Assembly (NCBI GenBank): GCA_964426545.1
Contig: CAYRQP010000009.1
Coordinates: forward strand, 38,251 to 102,250
From: CAYRQP01 sp964426545
Lineage (GTDB): Bacteria; Fermentibacterota; Fermentibacteria; Fermentibacterales; JCC-6
Length of the DNA stretch: 64,000 bases
Direction of reading: 5' to 3'
The number at the start of each line of letters is the position of its first letter. Positions within the stretch are counted from its first letter, which is position 1. The notes below the pieces were generated by a model. The model made no database searches and had not been told where the DNA came from. It was given only the letters and a program-made list of their open reading frames with translations. Both the position numbers and the translations under genes were made by a program. Below, piece after piece: positions 44,819 to 53,517 of the stretch.

Positions 44819-47800
44819 GTGCACCTGAAACGCCTTGAAATCGTGGGCTTTAAGTCATTCGCGGATGTATTCGAAATGGAGTTTCTTCCGGGAATATCAG
44901 GAATTGTCGGACCTAATGGTTGCGGGAAGAGCAACGTTGCAGACGCCATCCGCTGGGTACTGGGTTCACAGAGTCCGATTCAGCTGCGGGTGGACCGGAT
45001 GGAAGATGTAATATTTGCAGGAAGCGGAAAACGAAATCCGCTCGGTATGTCTGAAGTAATCCTTACATTTGACAATGAAGATCGCGACCTCCCTCTCGAA
45101 TTCGATGAAGTGTCGATTACGCGGAGGTTATTTCGCTCGGGGGAAAGCGAATATCTTATCAACGGTACAAAATGCAGGCTAATGGACATAACCGACTTAA
45201 TTGTGGATAAGGGACTCGGACACAATGGATACTGGATGCTTGAGTCCCGGATGATCAAGACAATTATCGAAAGTAAACCTCAGGACAGAAGATTTCTGTT
45301 TGACGAAGCTGCAGGAATCGTCAGATACAAGATTCAAAGGCACAGAGCAGAACTGAAACTCGACTCGGTCAGCCACGACCTCGAGAGACTCGATGACATA
45401 ATCTCTGAAGTCGATTCGAATGTCAAAGTACTGCGCGGTCAGGTGAGAGTGTTTCGCAGATACGAGAAGGCTGAATCGAGAATATCGCAACTATCAGGAC
45501 TTCGAACACATCGATTACATGAGGAATTATCCGGGCGGCTGAATGAGCTTAGAGAGAGAGAAAAGACAGCAAAGGCGGAAGAACAGAAAGCTCTAGCGTC
45601 AGCATCTGCCGCAGAGGCAAAGCATGCAAACGCAGAAGTCGAACTCGACAAGGCACAGCAGATACTTGATTCCGCACACACCACCTGCTCGCAGCTCGAT
45701 ACCCGGCTGAGCGGGATTCGGGAAGATATAGCCGTAAAAGCGGTACATCTCCGGAATGCAGAGAATACGGCAGGGGAATATCTGAGACAGTCTGAAGAAG
45801 AAAAAGCTAAATCAGAGAAATACCGGACATCATTGCTTACTCAAAAAGAACAGATTGAAATTCATCTGGAGAATATGTCCGCTTCCAAACTGAAATATGC
45901 CGAGATTAAAAAGAGAGTCAACGCCCTGGACATTGAATATAAAACTGCCAGTGACAGTGCAGATACCGCCCGACAAAACTACAGGGAAATTGTTCAAAAA
46001 TACAATTCCCTGGAAAGTGAATTTACCGATTCTCTGCGTGAAATCGAACGCGCCCGACAGGAACTTCAGAATGCAGGGGAGACAATTGCCACCATTGAGA
46101 ATAAGACAGTTGAAGTAAAAGAAGAACTGAAAACTGCTTCAGAGCGATTGACACATTATACTGAGAGGAAAAAGGAAAATTCCCTTTTATTGACAGCGTC
46201 TGAAAAAGCTCTAGAAAATATCAGCTCGAAGCTCGAAACAGATAATCTGCTCATCCGAAAATGCGAACTCGAGAGAAGTATCCTTGATGCAAAGATAGAC
46301 GATCTGAAGAAAGCTGATTCTTCTTCCCGAGCCAATGAGATCTCTTCCGGAATTAAGCCAAAGGATGGAATGGGTAAGGCAGTAGGAGCATGGCTGGATG
46401 CATTTCAATCCGCATCTGTCGAAGATATCACGGCATTTATGGACATGGCCGGCGGAAAGAGATTTCTTGCGGCAGGGAGAAAAGTAAAGCAGGCCGGGCT
46501 TCCCGAAGGTGCAGTTCCGCTTGCTGACTGTTTCGAATCTGATTATCCTGCTGAACTGTTCTCCAGGGTAATCGTCGCACCTGACAGAAAAACTGCACTG
46601 GAGTGGTTCTTGATCGGACTTGAATTTGATATAGTAACACCGGATGGTGACCTCTTCAGAAGTACCGGTCTGGTTCGACTCGGTGTTCCGCCGGAGGGAA
46701 CAGGTACTCTCGACAGAAAAGTGCTGGTCGATGAAGCGGCAGAAAGAAAAGTTACCATTGAAGAAGAATCTGATGCAATAAGTGATCGGCTGAAGAAACT
46801 GAAAGCTGAATCCGGCACCTGCTCCGATGAAATTGAACAGATCAAATCGGAAATAAGAAAGTTCGAAATAGAAGAGACTTCTATCCGTGTTCTCCGCGAT
46901 GAATCCGAAAAGCGCCTGGAAGAGCTGGAAACGAGGTTGGAGAGCCTACGCAAAGTAATCCCCGCTCTACAGAGCGCAGCCGGCGGTGAATCCCCGGAAG
47001 CACCCGATTCACTGAGTTCACTACGCAGCAGAATGGGAGAATTATCTTCTCTTGTCGAAGAAACCGAAGGAAAGCGGACTGCCATAGGTGAAAGCAGAAA
47101 TGAGTTACTGCGTCTTGAAAGCGAATCTGCTCTTGAAGTCTCATCGCTTCGCTCAGAGATCAGACAGACTGAAGAGACCACAGAAAGACTCAAAAGAGAT
47201 GCGGAACTTGCAGATGAACTAGGCGTGGAATTCAGGGAGAAGAGCCATAAATCTGATGAAGATGCCTTAAACATCAAAGGCGAACTGAGAGAACTGAACA
47301 AAGACCGTGAAGCGGTCTCATTTCAAAGGGAAAAAGCAGAAGAGGTTCGTGTAAAAGCAAGTAGCGAACGTGGTTTATGGCTTCAGAAAACGCGTGAATA
47401 CAACTCGGAAGTATCGCAGGCAAGAACCAGACTCTCATCTATCAGAGAAGAACTGGCAGGCATATCCGGTGAAGCAGTCACTTCAAAACAGAAACTTTCA
47501 GAACTCGAAGAGGAAGAGATCGTACTTCCGGAAGAATCGAGTAAGTACTGGGATTATGATGACGAGAAATTGCTTTCCGAACTTGAGAAACAACGTGGAT
47601 ACAGAGAGGATATCGGTCCTGTGAATATGCTTGCTGTAACTGAATATGAAGAAATACAGAAACGCCTTACCTTCCTCGAGGAACAGAGAACCGATCTGGA
47701 AGATGCAAGAAATTCACTGCTGGAAGCGATAGGTGAGATCAATGCAACTGCAGAAAAGAAATTCTCGGAAGTTTTCGTTCAGATAAAAGAGAATTTTCAG

Positions 47801-48259
47801 ACAATGTTCAAAAAACTGTTCAGCGGGGGAGAAGCCGATGTCATTGCACTGCGGTCTGAAGACCCACTCGAAGGAGGTATTCAGATAATAGCCCAGCCGC
47901 CCGGCAAGAAAATGGAAAATGTCACTTCGCTCTCAGACGGTGAAAAGGCAATGACAGCGGTGGCTCTTCTTTTTGCGTTGTATCTTGTCAAACCATCCCC
48001 GTTCTGTGTACTTGATGAGCTTGATGCCCCCCTTGATGACTCCAATGTCGATAACTTCGTCAATCTTATCAGGGGTTTCGTAGATAAGACACAGTTCATA
48101 ATCATCACACACAACAAGCGGACAATGGAAGCCGCAGACAGACTGTTCGGGATTACGATGGCGGAGAGAGGTGTCTCTACCATGACTTCCGTAAGCCTGG
48201 AACTTGCTGCTGAAATTGCCGGCAGCGATACAGATGAATCTCAAGAGCAAACTCCGTAA
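44819..48259 (+). CDS. smc: Chromosome partition protein SMC
   Basis: 1146 residues from GTG 44819. Walker A IVGPNGCGKSNVADAIRW at the N terminus; coiled coils ~165-500 and ~650-990; a hinge around 515-640 (GKAVGAWLDAF...GGKRFLAAG). The C-terminal head has SLSDGEKAMTAVALLFALY (signature, with Asp where LSGGEK usually has Gly) and FCVLDELDAPLDDSNV. It condenses and segregates chromosomes with ScpAB, which are not in this window. The ftsY start overlaps its last 26 bases. Confidence 0.96.
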   Translation: MHLKRLEIVGFKSFADVFEMEFLPGISGIVGPNGCGKSNVADAIRWVLGSQSPIQLRVDRMEDVIFAGSGKRNPLGMSEVILTFDNEDRDLPLEFDEVSITRRLFRSGESEYLINGTKCRLMDITDLIVDKGLGHNGYWMLESRMIKTIIESKPQDRRFLFDEAAGIVRYKIQRHRAELKLDSVSHDLERLDDIISEVDSNVKVLRGQVRVFRRYEKAESRISQLSGLRTHRLHEELSGRLNELREREKTAKAEEQKALASASAAEAKHANAEVELDKAQQILDSAHTTCSQLDTRLSGIREDIAVKAVHLRNAENTAGEYLRQSEEEKAKSEKYRTSLLTQKEQIEIHLENMSASKLKYAEIKKRVNALDIEYKTASDSADTARQNYREIVQKYNSLESEFTDSLREIERARQELQNAGETIATIENKTVEVKEELKTASERLTHYTERKKENSLLLTASEKALENISSKLETDNLLIRKCELERSILDAKIDDLKKADSSSRANEISSGIKPKDGMGKAVGAWLDAFQSASVEDITAFMDMAGGKRFLAAGRKVKQAGLPEGAVPLADCFESDYPAELFSRVIVAPDRKTALEWFLIGLEFDIVTPDGDLFRSTGLVRLGVPPEGTGTLDRKVLVDEAAERKVTIEEESDAISDRLKKLKAESGTCSDEIEQIKSEIRKFEIEETSIRVLRDESEKRLEELETRLESLRKVIPALQSAAGGESPEAPDSLSSLRSRMGELSSLVEETEGKRTAIGESRNELLRLESESALEVSSLRSEIRQTEETTERLKRDAELADELGVEFREKSHKSDEDALNIKGELRELNKDREAVSFQREKAEEVRVKASSERGLWLQKTREYNSEVSQARTRLSSIREELAGISGEAVTSKQKLSELEEEEIVLPEESSKYWDYDDEKLLSELEKQRGYREDIGPVNMLAVTEYEEIQKRLTFLEEQRTDLEDARNSLLEAIGEINATAEKKFSEVFVQIKENFQTMFKKLFSGGEADVIALRSEDPLEGGIQIIAQPPGKKMENVTSLSDGEKAMTAVALLFALYLVKPSPFCVLDELDAPLDDSNVDNFVNLIRGFVDKTQFIIITHNKRTMEAADRLFGITMAERGVSTMTSVSLELAAEIAGSDTDESQEQTP

Positions 48260-49157
48260 AACCAGGGATATATTCGCCGGTCGTCTCGGGAGAGTCCTTG
48301 GACAAGGAGTTCTCGACGAGGATGCTCTCGAAAAGGCAGAGGAAATCCTTCTTACAAGTGACCTCGGCTGGGAACTTACAGAGAAGATAATCGAAAAACT
48401 GCCTGGGAAATTCACTGAGGAAAATGTATTTGGGAAGAATGCTGAGTGGTGCTTAGTGCTTGCAGAGATTCTCAGGGATGTTATCCCGATTCCTGTCAAG
48501 TGCGATTCACCGTCTGATGTACCTGAAATCATCGTTGTAGCTGGTGTAAACGGAGCCGGCAAGACTACTACAATTGCAAGGCTTGCAGATATCTTTCAGA
48601 AACAGGGAAAAAAAGTCCTTCTTGCCTGTGCTGACACTTATCGGGCTGCTGCTGCAGAGCAACTCACAATCTGGGCGGAGAAACTCGGTGCGGGCATTTT
48701 GACTCAGCTTCCAGGAGCCGACCCCGGAGCTGTGGCATTCGATGCAGTAAAAAGGGGAATCAGCAGGAGTTATGATACTGTAATAATAGATACTGCAGGC
48801 AGGCTTCCCAACAAAGTCGGTCTCATGGATGAACTGTCGAAAATATATCGCGTATGCGGAAAGGCAATGGAATCGTCCCCGCACAGGGTTCTTCTTGTTC
48901 TTGACGGTACGGTTGGCCAAAACGCTCTTTCACAGGCTGAACAGTTTATCAAATATCTCCCTGTTACCGGTCTTGTTGTTACAAAGCTTGACGGGACTGC
49001 AAAAGGTGGAGCAGTGCTTGCCATGGCAAGCCGGATCGGAGTCCCCATCGAATACATAGGTGTAGGAGAAACAGCTGCTGATCTAATCCCCTTCGACATG
49101 GATGATTTCATAAATGCACTGCTTGGAATCGAAGCTGACGGAAAATCAAGAGAATGA
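48234..49157 (+). CDS. ftsY: Signal recognition particle receptor FtsY
   Basis: 307 residues from ATG 48234. The N domain (~1-85) is followed by the SRP-type GTPase G domain: GVNGAGKTTTIARLAD, ADTYRAAAAEQL, IIDTAGRLPN, VVTKLDGTAKGG and IGVGETAADLIPFD. No long acidic A domain, as in many non-enteric bacteria. It docks SRP-bound ribosomes at the membrane. The smc-ftsY order is conserved widely. Its TGA overlaps the next ATG. Confidence 0.96.
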   Translation: MNLKSKLRKTRDIFAGRLGRVLGQGVLDEDALEKAEEILLTSDLGWELTEKIIEKLPGKFTEENVFGKNAEWCLVLAEILRDVIPIPVKCDSPSDVPEIIVVAGVNGAGKTTTIARLADIFQKQGKKVLLACADTYRAAAAEQLTIWAEKLGAGILTQLPGADPGAVAFDAVKRGISRSYDTVIIDTAGRLPNKVGLMDELSKIYRVCGKAMESSPHRVLLVLDGTVGQNALSQAEQFIKYLPVTGLVVTKLDGTAKGGAVLAMASRIGVPIEYIGVGETAADLIPFDMDDFINALLGIEADGKSRE

Positions 49158-49774
49158 TACTCGAAACACTCCCCACCGGCCCGTTAGATGTAAACTGCTG
49201 GATTATAGGATGTGAGGACACCGGAGAATGTATAGTTATCGACCCGGGGGGTGACGGTCCGCTCATACTTGAAAAGATGAATGAAATGAAACTCGAAGCG
49301 GTTATGGTTATCAATACCCACGGTCACTTCGACCACATAGGCGGGAATGCGTTCCTGATTGAAAACACATCTGCCCGATTGATGATGCACAAGGCGGATG
49401 AACTGTTTCTGAAAGATGCCTCTGAACATGCCCTAATGTGGGGTATGGAGTTCGAAGAGTCACCGGCACCTGAAATACACCTTGTCGATGGTGACAAGTT
49501 GACCATTGACAGTATTGTCTTGAAAATACTTCATACACCGGGGCATTCCCCGGGGAGCATTTCAATTCTGGCAGAGAATCACCTTTTCGCAGGTGACCTG
49601 CTCTTCAGTGGGTCCATAGGCAGGACAGACCTTTCCGGGGGTGATTATGCTCAGTTGATATTGTCAGTAAGGGAGAAAGTGTTCGTACTTCCCGATGATA
49701 CGATAGTACACCCGGGACACGGACCTGACACGAGTGTCGGTGTAGAGAAACGCACAAATCCATTTCTATCCTGA
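49154..49774 (+). CDS. Metallo-beta-lactamase-fold hydrolase (glyoxalase II-like)
   Basis: 206 residues. NTHGHFDHIGG gives the HxHxDH zinc motif, followed by HTPGHSPGSIS, LFAGDLLFSGSIGRTD and a final HPGHGP. This is the short YcbL-type glyoxalase II/thioesterase-like subgroup; substrate unknown. Overlaps ftsY by ATGA. Next gene starts 10 bases later. Confidence 0.9.
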   Translation: MILETLPTGPLDVNCWIIGCEDTGECIVIDPGGDGPLILEKMNEMKLEAVMVINTHGHFDHIGGNAFLIENTSARLMMHKADELFLKDASEHALMWGMEFEESPAPEIHLVDGDKLTIDSIVLKILHTPGHSPGSISILAENHLFAGDLLFSGSIGRTDLSGGDYAQLILSVREKVFVLPDDTIVHPGHGPDTSVGVEKRTNPFLS

Positions 49775-49784
49775 GGAGTTTACT

Positions 49785-51218
49785 TTGAGTGCAGATGGAA
49801 AGCTCAGATCAGTGAATCCTGCTACAGGGGAGTTAATCGATGAGTGGAACAGTCATTCAGCAGAAGAAGTAATCCGGATAATCCGGGAAGTTGATTGGGC
49901 ATATGAATCATGGAAAAGCACTTCATTCAGCGAAAGAGCAACTTGTCTTCGAAAGACAGGAAGAATACTCGAAGACAAGAAAGAAAAATATGCAGAATTG
50001 ATGGCGCTGGAGATGGGCAAACCACTTCTCCAGGGCATATCTGAAGCTGAGAAATGTGCGTGTGTGTGTGATTATTATGCGGAAAAAGGTGAAGAATATC
50101 TTGCACCCAATGAGGTTATCACTGACGCAAAGAAGAGTTACACATGCTACACTCCCCTTGGAGTGATTTATGCGGTGATGCCGTGGAATTTTCCGTTTTG
50201 GCAGGTGATGCGTTTTGCGGCTCCGGTCGTGATGGCGGGTAACGGCATCCTGCTGAAGCATTCACCAAATGTCACAGGGTGCGTGCTTGCCCTCGAGAAG
50301 TTGTTCAGGGATGCCGGTTTTCCCGATAATCTATTCAGAGCTGTGCTGGTTTCTGCAGATGCTGTTCCTGCCATGTCCGACATGATAATTGGCCGGGATG
50401 AGATAAAAGGAGTAACGCTTACAGGCAGTACAGCTGCCGGCAGAGCCGTTGCATCCTGTGCAGGCAGCAACATAAAGAAGAGTGTCCTGGAACTTGGGGG
50501 AAGCGATCCGGCTATTATACTGTCAGATGCTGACTTGAAGCATGCTGCGAAAAGTTCTCTATTTTCCCGTCTTGTGAACAGCGGGCAGAATTGTATCGCT
50601 TCGAAGCGTTTCATCGTCATGGAAGATGTCCTGGACGAATTTATTGAGCATTTACTTCGGGAAGCCGAAGAGAGAAGAGTCGGCGATCCGTTTGAACAGG
50701 GGGTCACAGTCGGACCGATGGCACGATATGATCTGCGTGATGAACTTCACAGGCAGGTAGAGAAGAGTGTCGAACTTGGAGCGGAATTACTGGCGGGTGG
50801 CTATATACCTGACAGTCCCGGAGCATTCTATCCGATAACGGTTCTTACCGGGGTTGTAAAAGGAATGCCGGTGTACGATGAAGAGACATTTGGTCCTGTT
50901 GCCGCGGTTATATCTGCAAAAGATGAAAAAGAGGCAGTGTCTATTGCTAACGACACCCGATTCGGACTTGCTGCTTCAATTTATACGGCTGATACCGATA
51001 GGGGAGAGAGAATCGTATTGGGACTTGCGGCAGGCGCTTGTTTTGTTAATACTTTCGAAAGGTCAGACCCCAGACTGCCGTTTGGCGGTATTGGCATATC
51101 GGGCTATGGAAGAGAGCTGTCAAGAGAAGGTATAATGGAGTTTGTCAATCTGCGAACAATATACATTAACGAACACCCTGTTGATTCAGGGCAGAAGAAA
51201 GAAGGTAATTGTGTTTAA
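49785..51218 (+). CDS. NAD(P)-dependent aldehyde dehydrogenase
   Basis: 477 residues from TTG 49785 (GAGGAG upstream). Complete ALDH fold: MPWNFPFWQVMRFAAPVVMAGN, LTGSTAAGRAVA, general base Glu in LELGGSDPAII and nucleophile Cys in NSGQNCIASKR; EETFGPVAAVI and RLPFGGIGISGYGREL near the C terminus. Closest in style to succinate-semialdehyde dehydrogenases (GabD-like) but the substrate cannot be fixed. Overlaps the following lipoprotein gene by 8 bases. Confidence 0.92.
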   Translation: MSADGKLRSVNPATGELIDEWNSHSAEEVIRIIREVDWAYESWKSTSFSERATCLRKTGRILEDKKEKYAELMALEMGKPLLQGISEAEKCACVCDYYAEKGEEYLAPNEVITDAKKSYTCYTPLGVIYAVMPWNFPFWQVMRFAAPVVMAGNGILLKHSPNVTGCVLALEKLFRDAGFPDNLFRAVLVSADAVPAMSDMIIGRDEIKGVTLTGSTAAGRAVASCAGSNIKKSVLELGGSDPAIILSDADLKHAAKSSLFSRLVNSGQNCIASKRFIVMEDVLDEFIEHLLREAEERRVGDPFEQGVTVGPMARYDLRDELHRQVEKSVELGAELLAGGYIPDSPGAFYPITVLTGVVKGMPVYDEETFGPVAAVISAKDEKEAVSIANDTRFGLAASIYTADTDRGERIVLGLAAGACFVNTFERSDPRLPFGGIGISGYGRELSREGIMEFVNLRTIYINEHPVDSGQKKEGNCV

Positions 51219-51627
51219 GGTATTCACAATGGCTGCTGTACTGCTTCTGGTATTTGCATGTTCCCCAGGTGCGGTTACACCGGTTACCCCGCCGGGAGAC
51301 GGAGAACTTGTTCTGACTCCCGAGGGAGTTCCTATCAAGGTAGCAGTCGGTGAAACTTTTGAGATAATTCTCGAAGCCAATCCGACGACCGGATATGCCT
51401 GGGAAATCGACTCAATCGGAGACCTTCAACTTGTGAAACCCGTGGCGGACTCTCAGTATTACAAAGACGATGCCCCTCGCGGCATAGTAGGAGTCGGCGG
51501 AAAGGAAGTTTGGACATTCAGTGCGGAAAACGGTGGATCGACAGTTATTTCCTTCCGTTATGTCCCCGAAGAAGCGGGACGCGACCGCGAACGAACAATA
51601 GAATTCCTGATCGAGATACAGGAATAA
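51211..51627 (+). CDS. Chagasin-like (I42) protease-inhibitor lipoprotein
   Basis: 138 residues from GTG 51211 (AAAGG 4 bases upstream); ATG 51229 is an alternative. A lipoprotein signal with lipobox LVFAC is followed by a chagasin fold: LEANPTTGYAWEI (the NPTTGY loop), GVGGKEVWTFSA (Gly-rich loop) and ISFRYVPEE where inhibitors usually have RPW. Family members bind papain-like cysteine proteases; the third loop is altered, so inhibition is unproven. Ends the long plus-strand run. Confidence 0.8.
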   Translation: MFKVFTMAAVLLLVFACSPGAVTPVTPPGDGELVLTPEGVPIKVAVGETFEIILEANPTTGYAWEIDSIGDLQLVKPVADSQYYKDDAPRGIVGVGGKEVWTFSAENGGSTVISFRYVPEEAGRDRERTIEFLIEIQE

Positions 51628-51628
51628 G

Positions 51629-51678
51629 AATTGGGGACGGAGGAGCATGTTACGTAAACTACTCCTCCGTCCCCAATT
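51629..51678. repeat. REP hairpin, left copy flanking the RAYT gene
   Basis: Arms AATTGGGGACGGAGGAG (51629-51645) and its perfect complement (51662-51678) enclose a 16-base loop, catgttacgtaaacta. The loop nearly matches that of the copy at 52326-52369. The minus-strand reading supplies the last five codons and the TAG of the transposase gene. Confidence 0.9.
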
Positions 51679-52261
51679 TTCCGAGAGGTTTATTCATTTT
51701 AGCAGCCTTTCGAACAGCGAGCATATGTACTGTTTCAAGGTCAATCGAAAGGTAGTCTTTCCAGTTATCAGTTAAATCTGATAACGCGTCATTATTCTCG
51801 ACCAGCAGGTCAAAATTTCGGTCTCCTGTATGGAATGCTGCACTCGACCACTTATAATCCCATGCACTTTCGCATATCCCTGCTCTGACAGGATTCTGAA
51901 GAACATACCTGACAGCATTATACAGATAAGCGGGATCGAGAGGGCTCGAATGAAAGCGATCCTGCCAGAGATGACCGCTCCAATCGAAACGTTTATTGAT
52001 TATGCGGGCATACTGGGAGTGGGCCTGCCTGAAACAGGAGGCCAGCGAGGACTCTTCAGACGGAACAGCAATGAGGTGGATGTGATTCTTCATCAAACAA
52101 TAACAGATTATCTCAACGTGGTATTTATCAACTACGTTTTTTAAGAAGCCCAGATAGCGGACTCTATCGTAAGGTTCGAAGAATACATCCTGGCTTCGGT
52201 TACCCCGCTGAACTATATGATGCGGAGTTTCCGGTACTATTAATCTCGCTGTACGTCCCAT
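51659..52261 (-). CDS. REP-associated tyrosine transposase (RAYT, Y1_Tnp)
   Basis: 200 residues from ATG 52261. Opening MGRTARLIVPETPHHIVQRGNR is characteristic of RAYTs; the HUH motif is CLMKNHIHLIAVP and the helix with the catalytic Tyr is HSQYARIINKRFDWSGHLWQDRF, followed by YVLQNPVRAG and YKWSSAAFH. RAYTs are single-copy domesticated relatives of IS200/IS605 that mobilise REP palindromes. Matching hairpins flank it on both sides, and the stop codon lies inside the left one. Confidence 0.93.
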   Translation of the reverse strand: MGRTARLIVPETPHHIVQRGNRSQDVFFEPYDRVRYLGFLKNVVDKYHVEIICYCLMKNHIHLIAVPSEESSLASCFRQAHSQYARIINKRFDWSGHLWQDRFHSSPLDPAYLYNAVRYVLQNPVRAGICESAWDYKWSSAAFHTGDRNFDLLVENNDALSDLTDNWKDYLSIDLETVHMLAVRKAAKMNKPLGKLGTEE

Positions 52262-52313
52262 AGTAAACATATGTATACTATATTAAAAACCATTGTCAAG
52301 GGGTTGGGGACAG

Positions 52314-52369
52314 AGGAGTTTGCAATGGGGACGGAGGAGTATGTTATGTAAACTACTCCTCCGTCCCCA
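52314..52369. repeat. REP hairpin, right copy, with extra half-copy
   Basis: Arms TGGGGACGGAGGAGT (52326-52340) and ACTCCTCCGTCCCCA (52355-52369) are perfect complements around a 14-base loop almost identical to the left copy. A degenerate half, TTGGGGACAGAGGAGTT, begins at 52314 directly upstream. The right arm encodes LGTEE and TAG of the neighbouring acetyltransferase gene. Confidence 0.9.
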
Positions 52370-53483
52370 ATTGGTTATTGTAAACCCGGGCGCGGCGGTG
52401 AAGGCGTTTTTCGTAAAATTTCCACTGTGCCTGAATCTTATGATTGTTTTCAAGCTCGTGATTGCTTTCAGCGTATTTCATACCGCGCTCAATGGCACTT
52501 TTCCCCATCTCGTATGTCATTAGGACATCGATTCCCTTGCCCTGATACTCAGGCAGTACACCGGCAAGATAGAAGTCGAGGACATCGGTTGTCTTCATTG
52601 CTCTAAGAACATGTATGAACCCGAATGGGAATAATCTGCCTTTGGCTTTCTGAAATCCCCTTGAAAGACTGGGCATTGCAATGATGAATCCAACAAGTGT
52701 ATCATCAACAACCGCAAGTTTTATGAACTCGATATCAACCTGTCCAAGATAGGCATCGATGAAGTAGTCAATCTCCGCATCGTCGAGGATGGATGTTCCG
52801 TGAAGTTCTGCATAAGCCTTATTCAATACCCCAAAGAGCTGATGACCCCAGCGTTTAGCCAGCATCTTCTTTGATCCTGTCGAGAACACCTGAATATTGG
52901 TCCTCTCTCGGACTATATTTGCAATGCGTTCCACTTTCTCAGGCATCGCTTTGGGTATTTCAGCTCTGTACTCGACATAATCCACTTCTTTTGTATATCC
53001 GAGAGATGTTATCCAGTCATTGTACCATGGGAGATTATAGCATGATGCGATTGTAGGAAGTTCATCGAATCCATCGATGAGAAAACCGGTCATGTCATTG
53101 TCCGTGAAACCCATCGGACCGCTGACTTCAGTCATTCCCTGTTCGGTAAGCCACTTCTCAGCTTCGCGCAACAAGGCTGTAGCGGTCTCTTCGTTATGTT
53201 CACACTCGAACCAACCGAATCGACCGCATTCTCTGCCTGTCTTCTCATTGTACCTGGTGTTTACAACAGCTGCAATTCGTCCAACGGGAATAGCGTCGCG
53301 GGTGGCTACGAAAAACCTTGTTTTGCAGTATTTGAATGCAGGATTCTTTTCCGGGTTGAACTGCGCCTTCTCCTGCATGAGAAGCTGCGGGATCCAATAG
53401 GGGTCGTCCCTGTAAAGTGCATAGGGAAACTTGATGAAGGCGCCCATGTCTTTCCTGGAATTTACTGCTTTTATCTGCATCAT
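52353..53483 (-). CDS. GNAT-family N-acetyltransferase (YghO-like)
   Basis: 376 residues from ATG 53483 (ATG 53480 and 53513 also possible). Typical of the large YghO-type family: FIKFPYALYRDDPYWIPQL near the N terminus, GPMGFTDNDMTGFLIDGFDELPT in the middle and an acetyl-CoA loop GVLPEYQGKGID near the C terminus. Substrate unknown. The final LGTEE is encoded by repeat sequence, so the native C terminus has been replaced or extended. Lies 34 bases downstream of the M48 gene in the same direction. Confidence 0.82.
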   Translation of the reverse strand: MMQIKAVNSRKDMGAFIKFPYALYRDDPYWIPQLLMQEKAQFNPEKNPAFKYCKTRFFVATRDAIPVGRIAAVVNTRYNEKTGRECGRFGWFECEHNEETATALLREAEKWLTEQGMTEVSGPMGFTDNDMTGFLIDGFDELPTIASCYNLPWYNDWITSLGYTKEVDYVEYRAEIPKAMPEKVERIANIVRERTNIQVFSTGSKKMLAKRWGHQLFGVLNKAYAELHGTSILDDAEIDYFIDAYLGQVDIEFIKLAVVDDTLVGFIIAMPSLSRGFQKAKGRLFPFGFIHVLRAMKTTDVLDFYLAGVLPEYQGKGIDVLMTYEMGKSAIERGMKYAESNHELENNHKIQAQWKFYEKRLHRRARVYNNQLGTEE

Positions 53484-53517
53484 CTCATACTCTCTGGTAC
53501 ATTGCCGCAGCAATGTC

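Noticed and set aside
46543..47301. 252-codon open frame on the minus strand within smc
   Set aside because: Ser/Leu-rich low-complexity antisense of a Glu/Lys/Arg-rich coiled coil; no Shine-Dalgarno or family resemblance.
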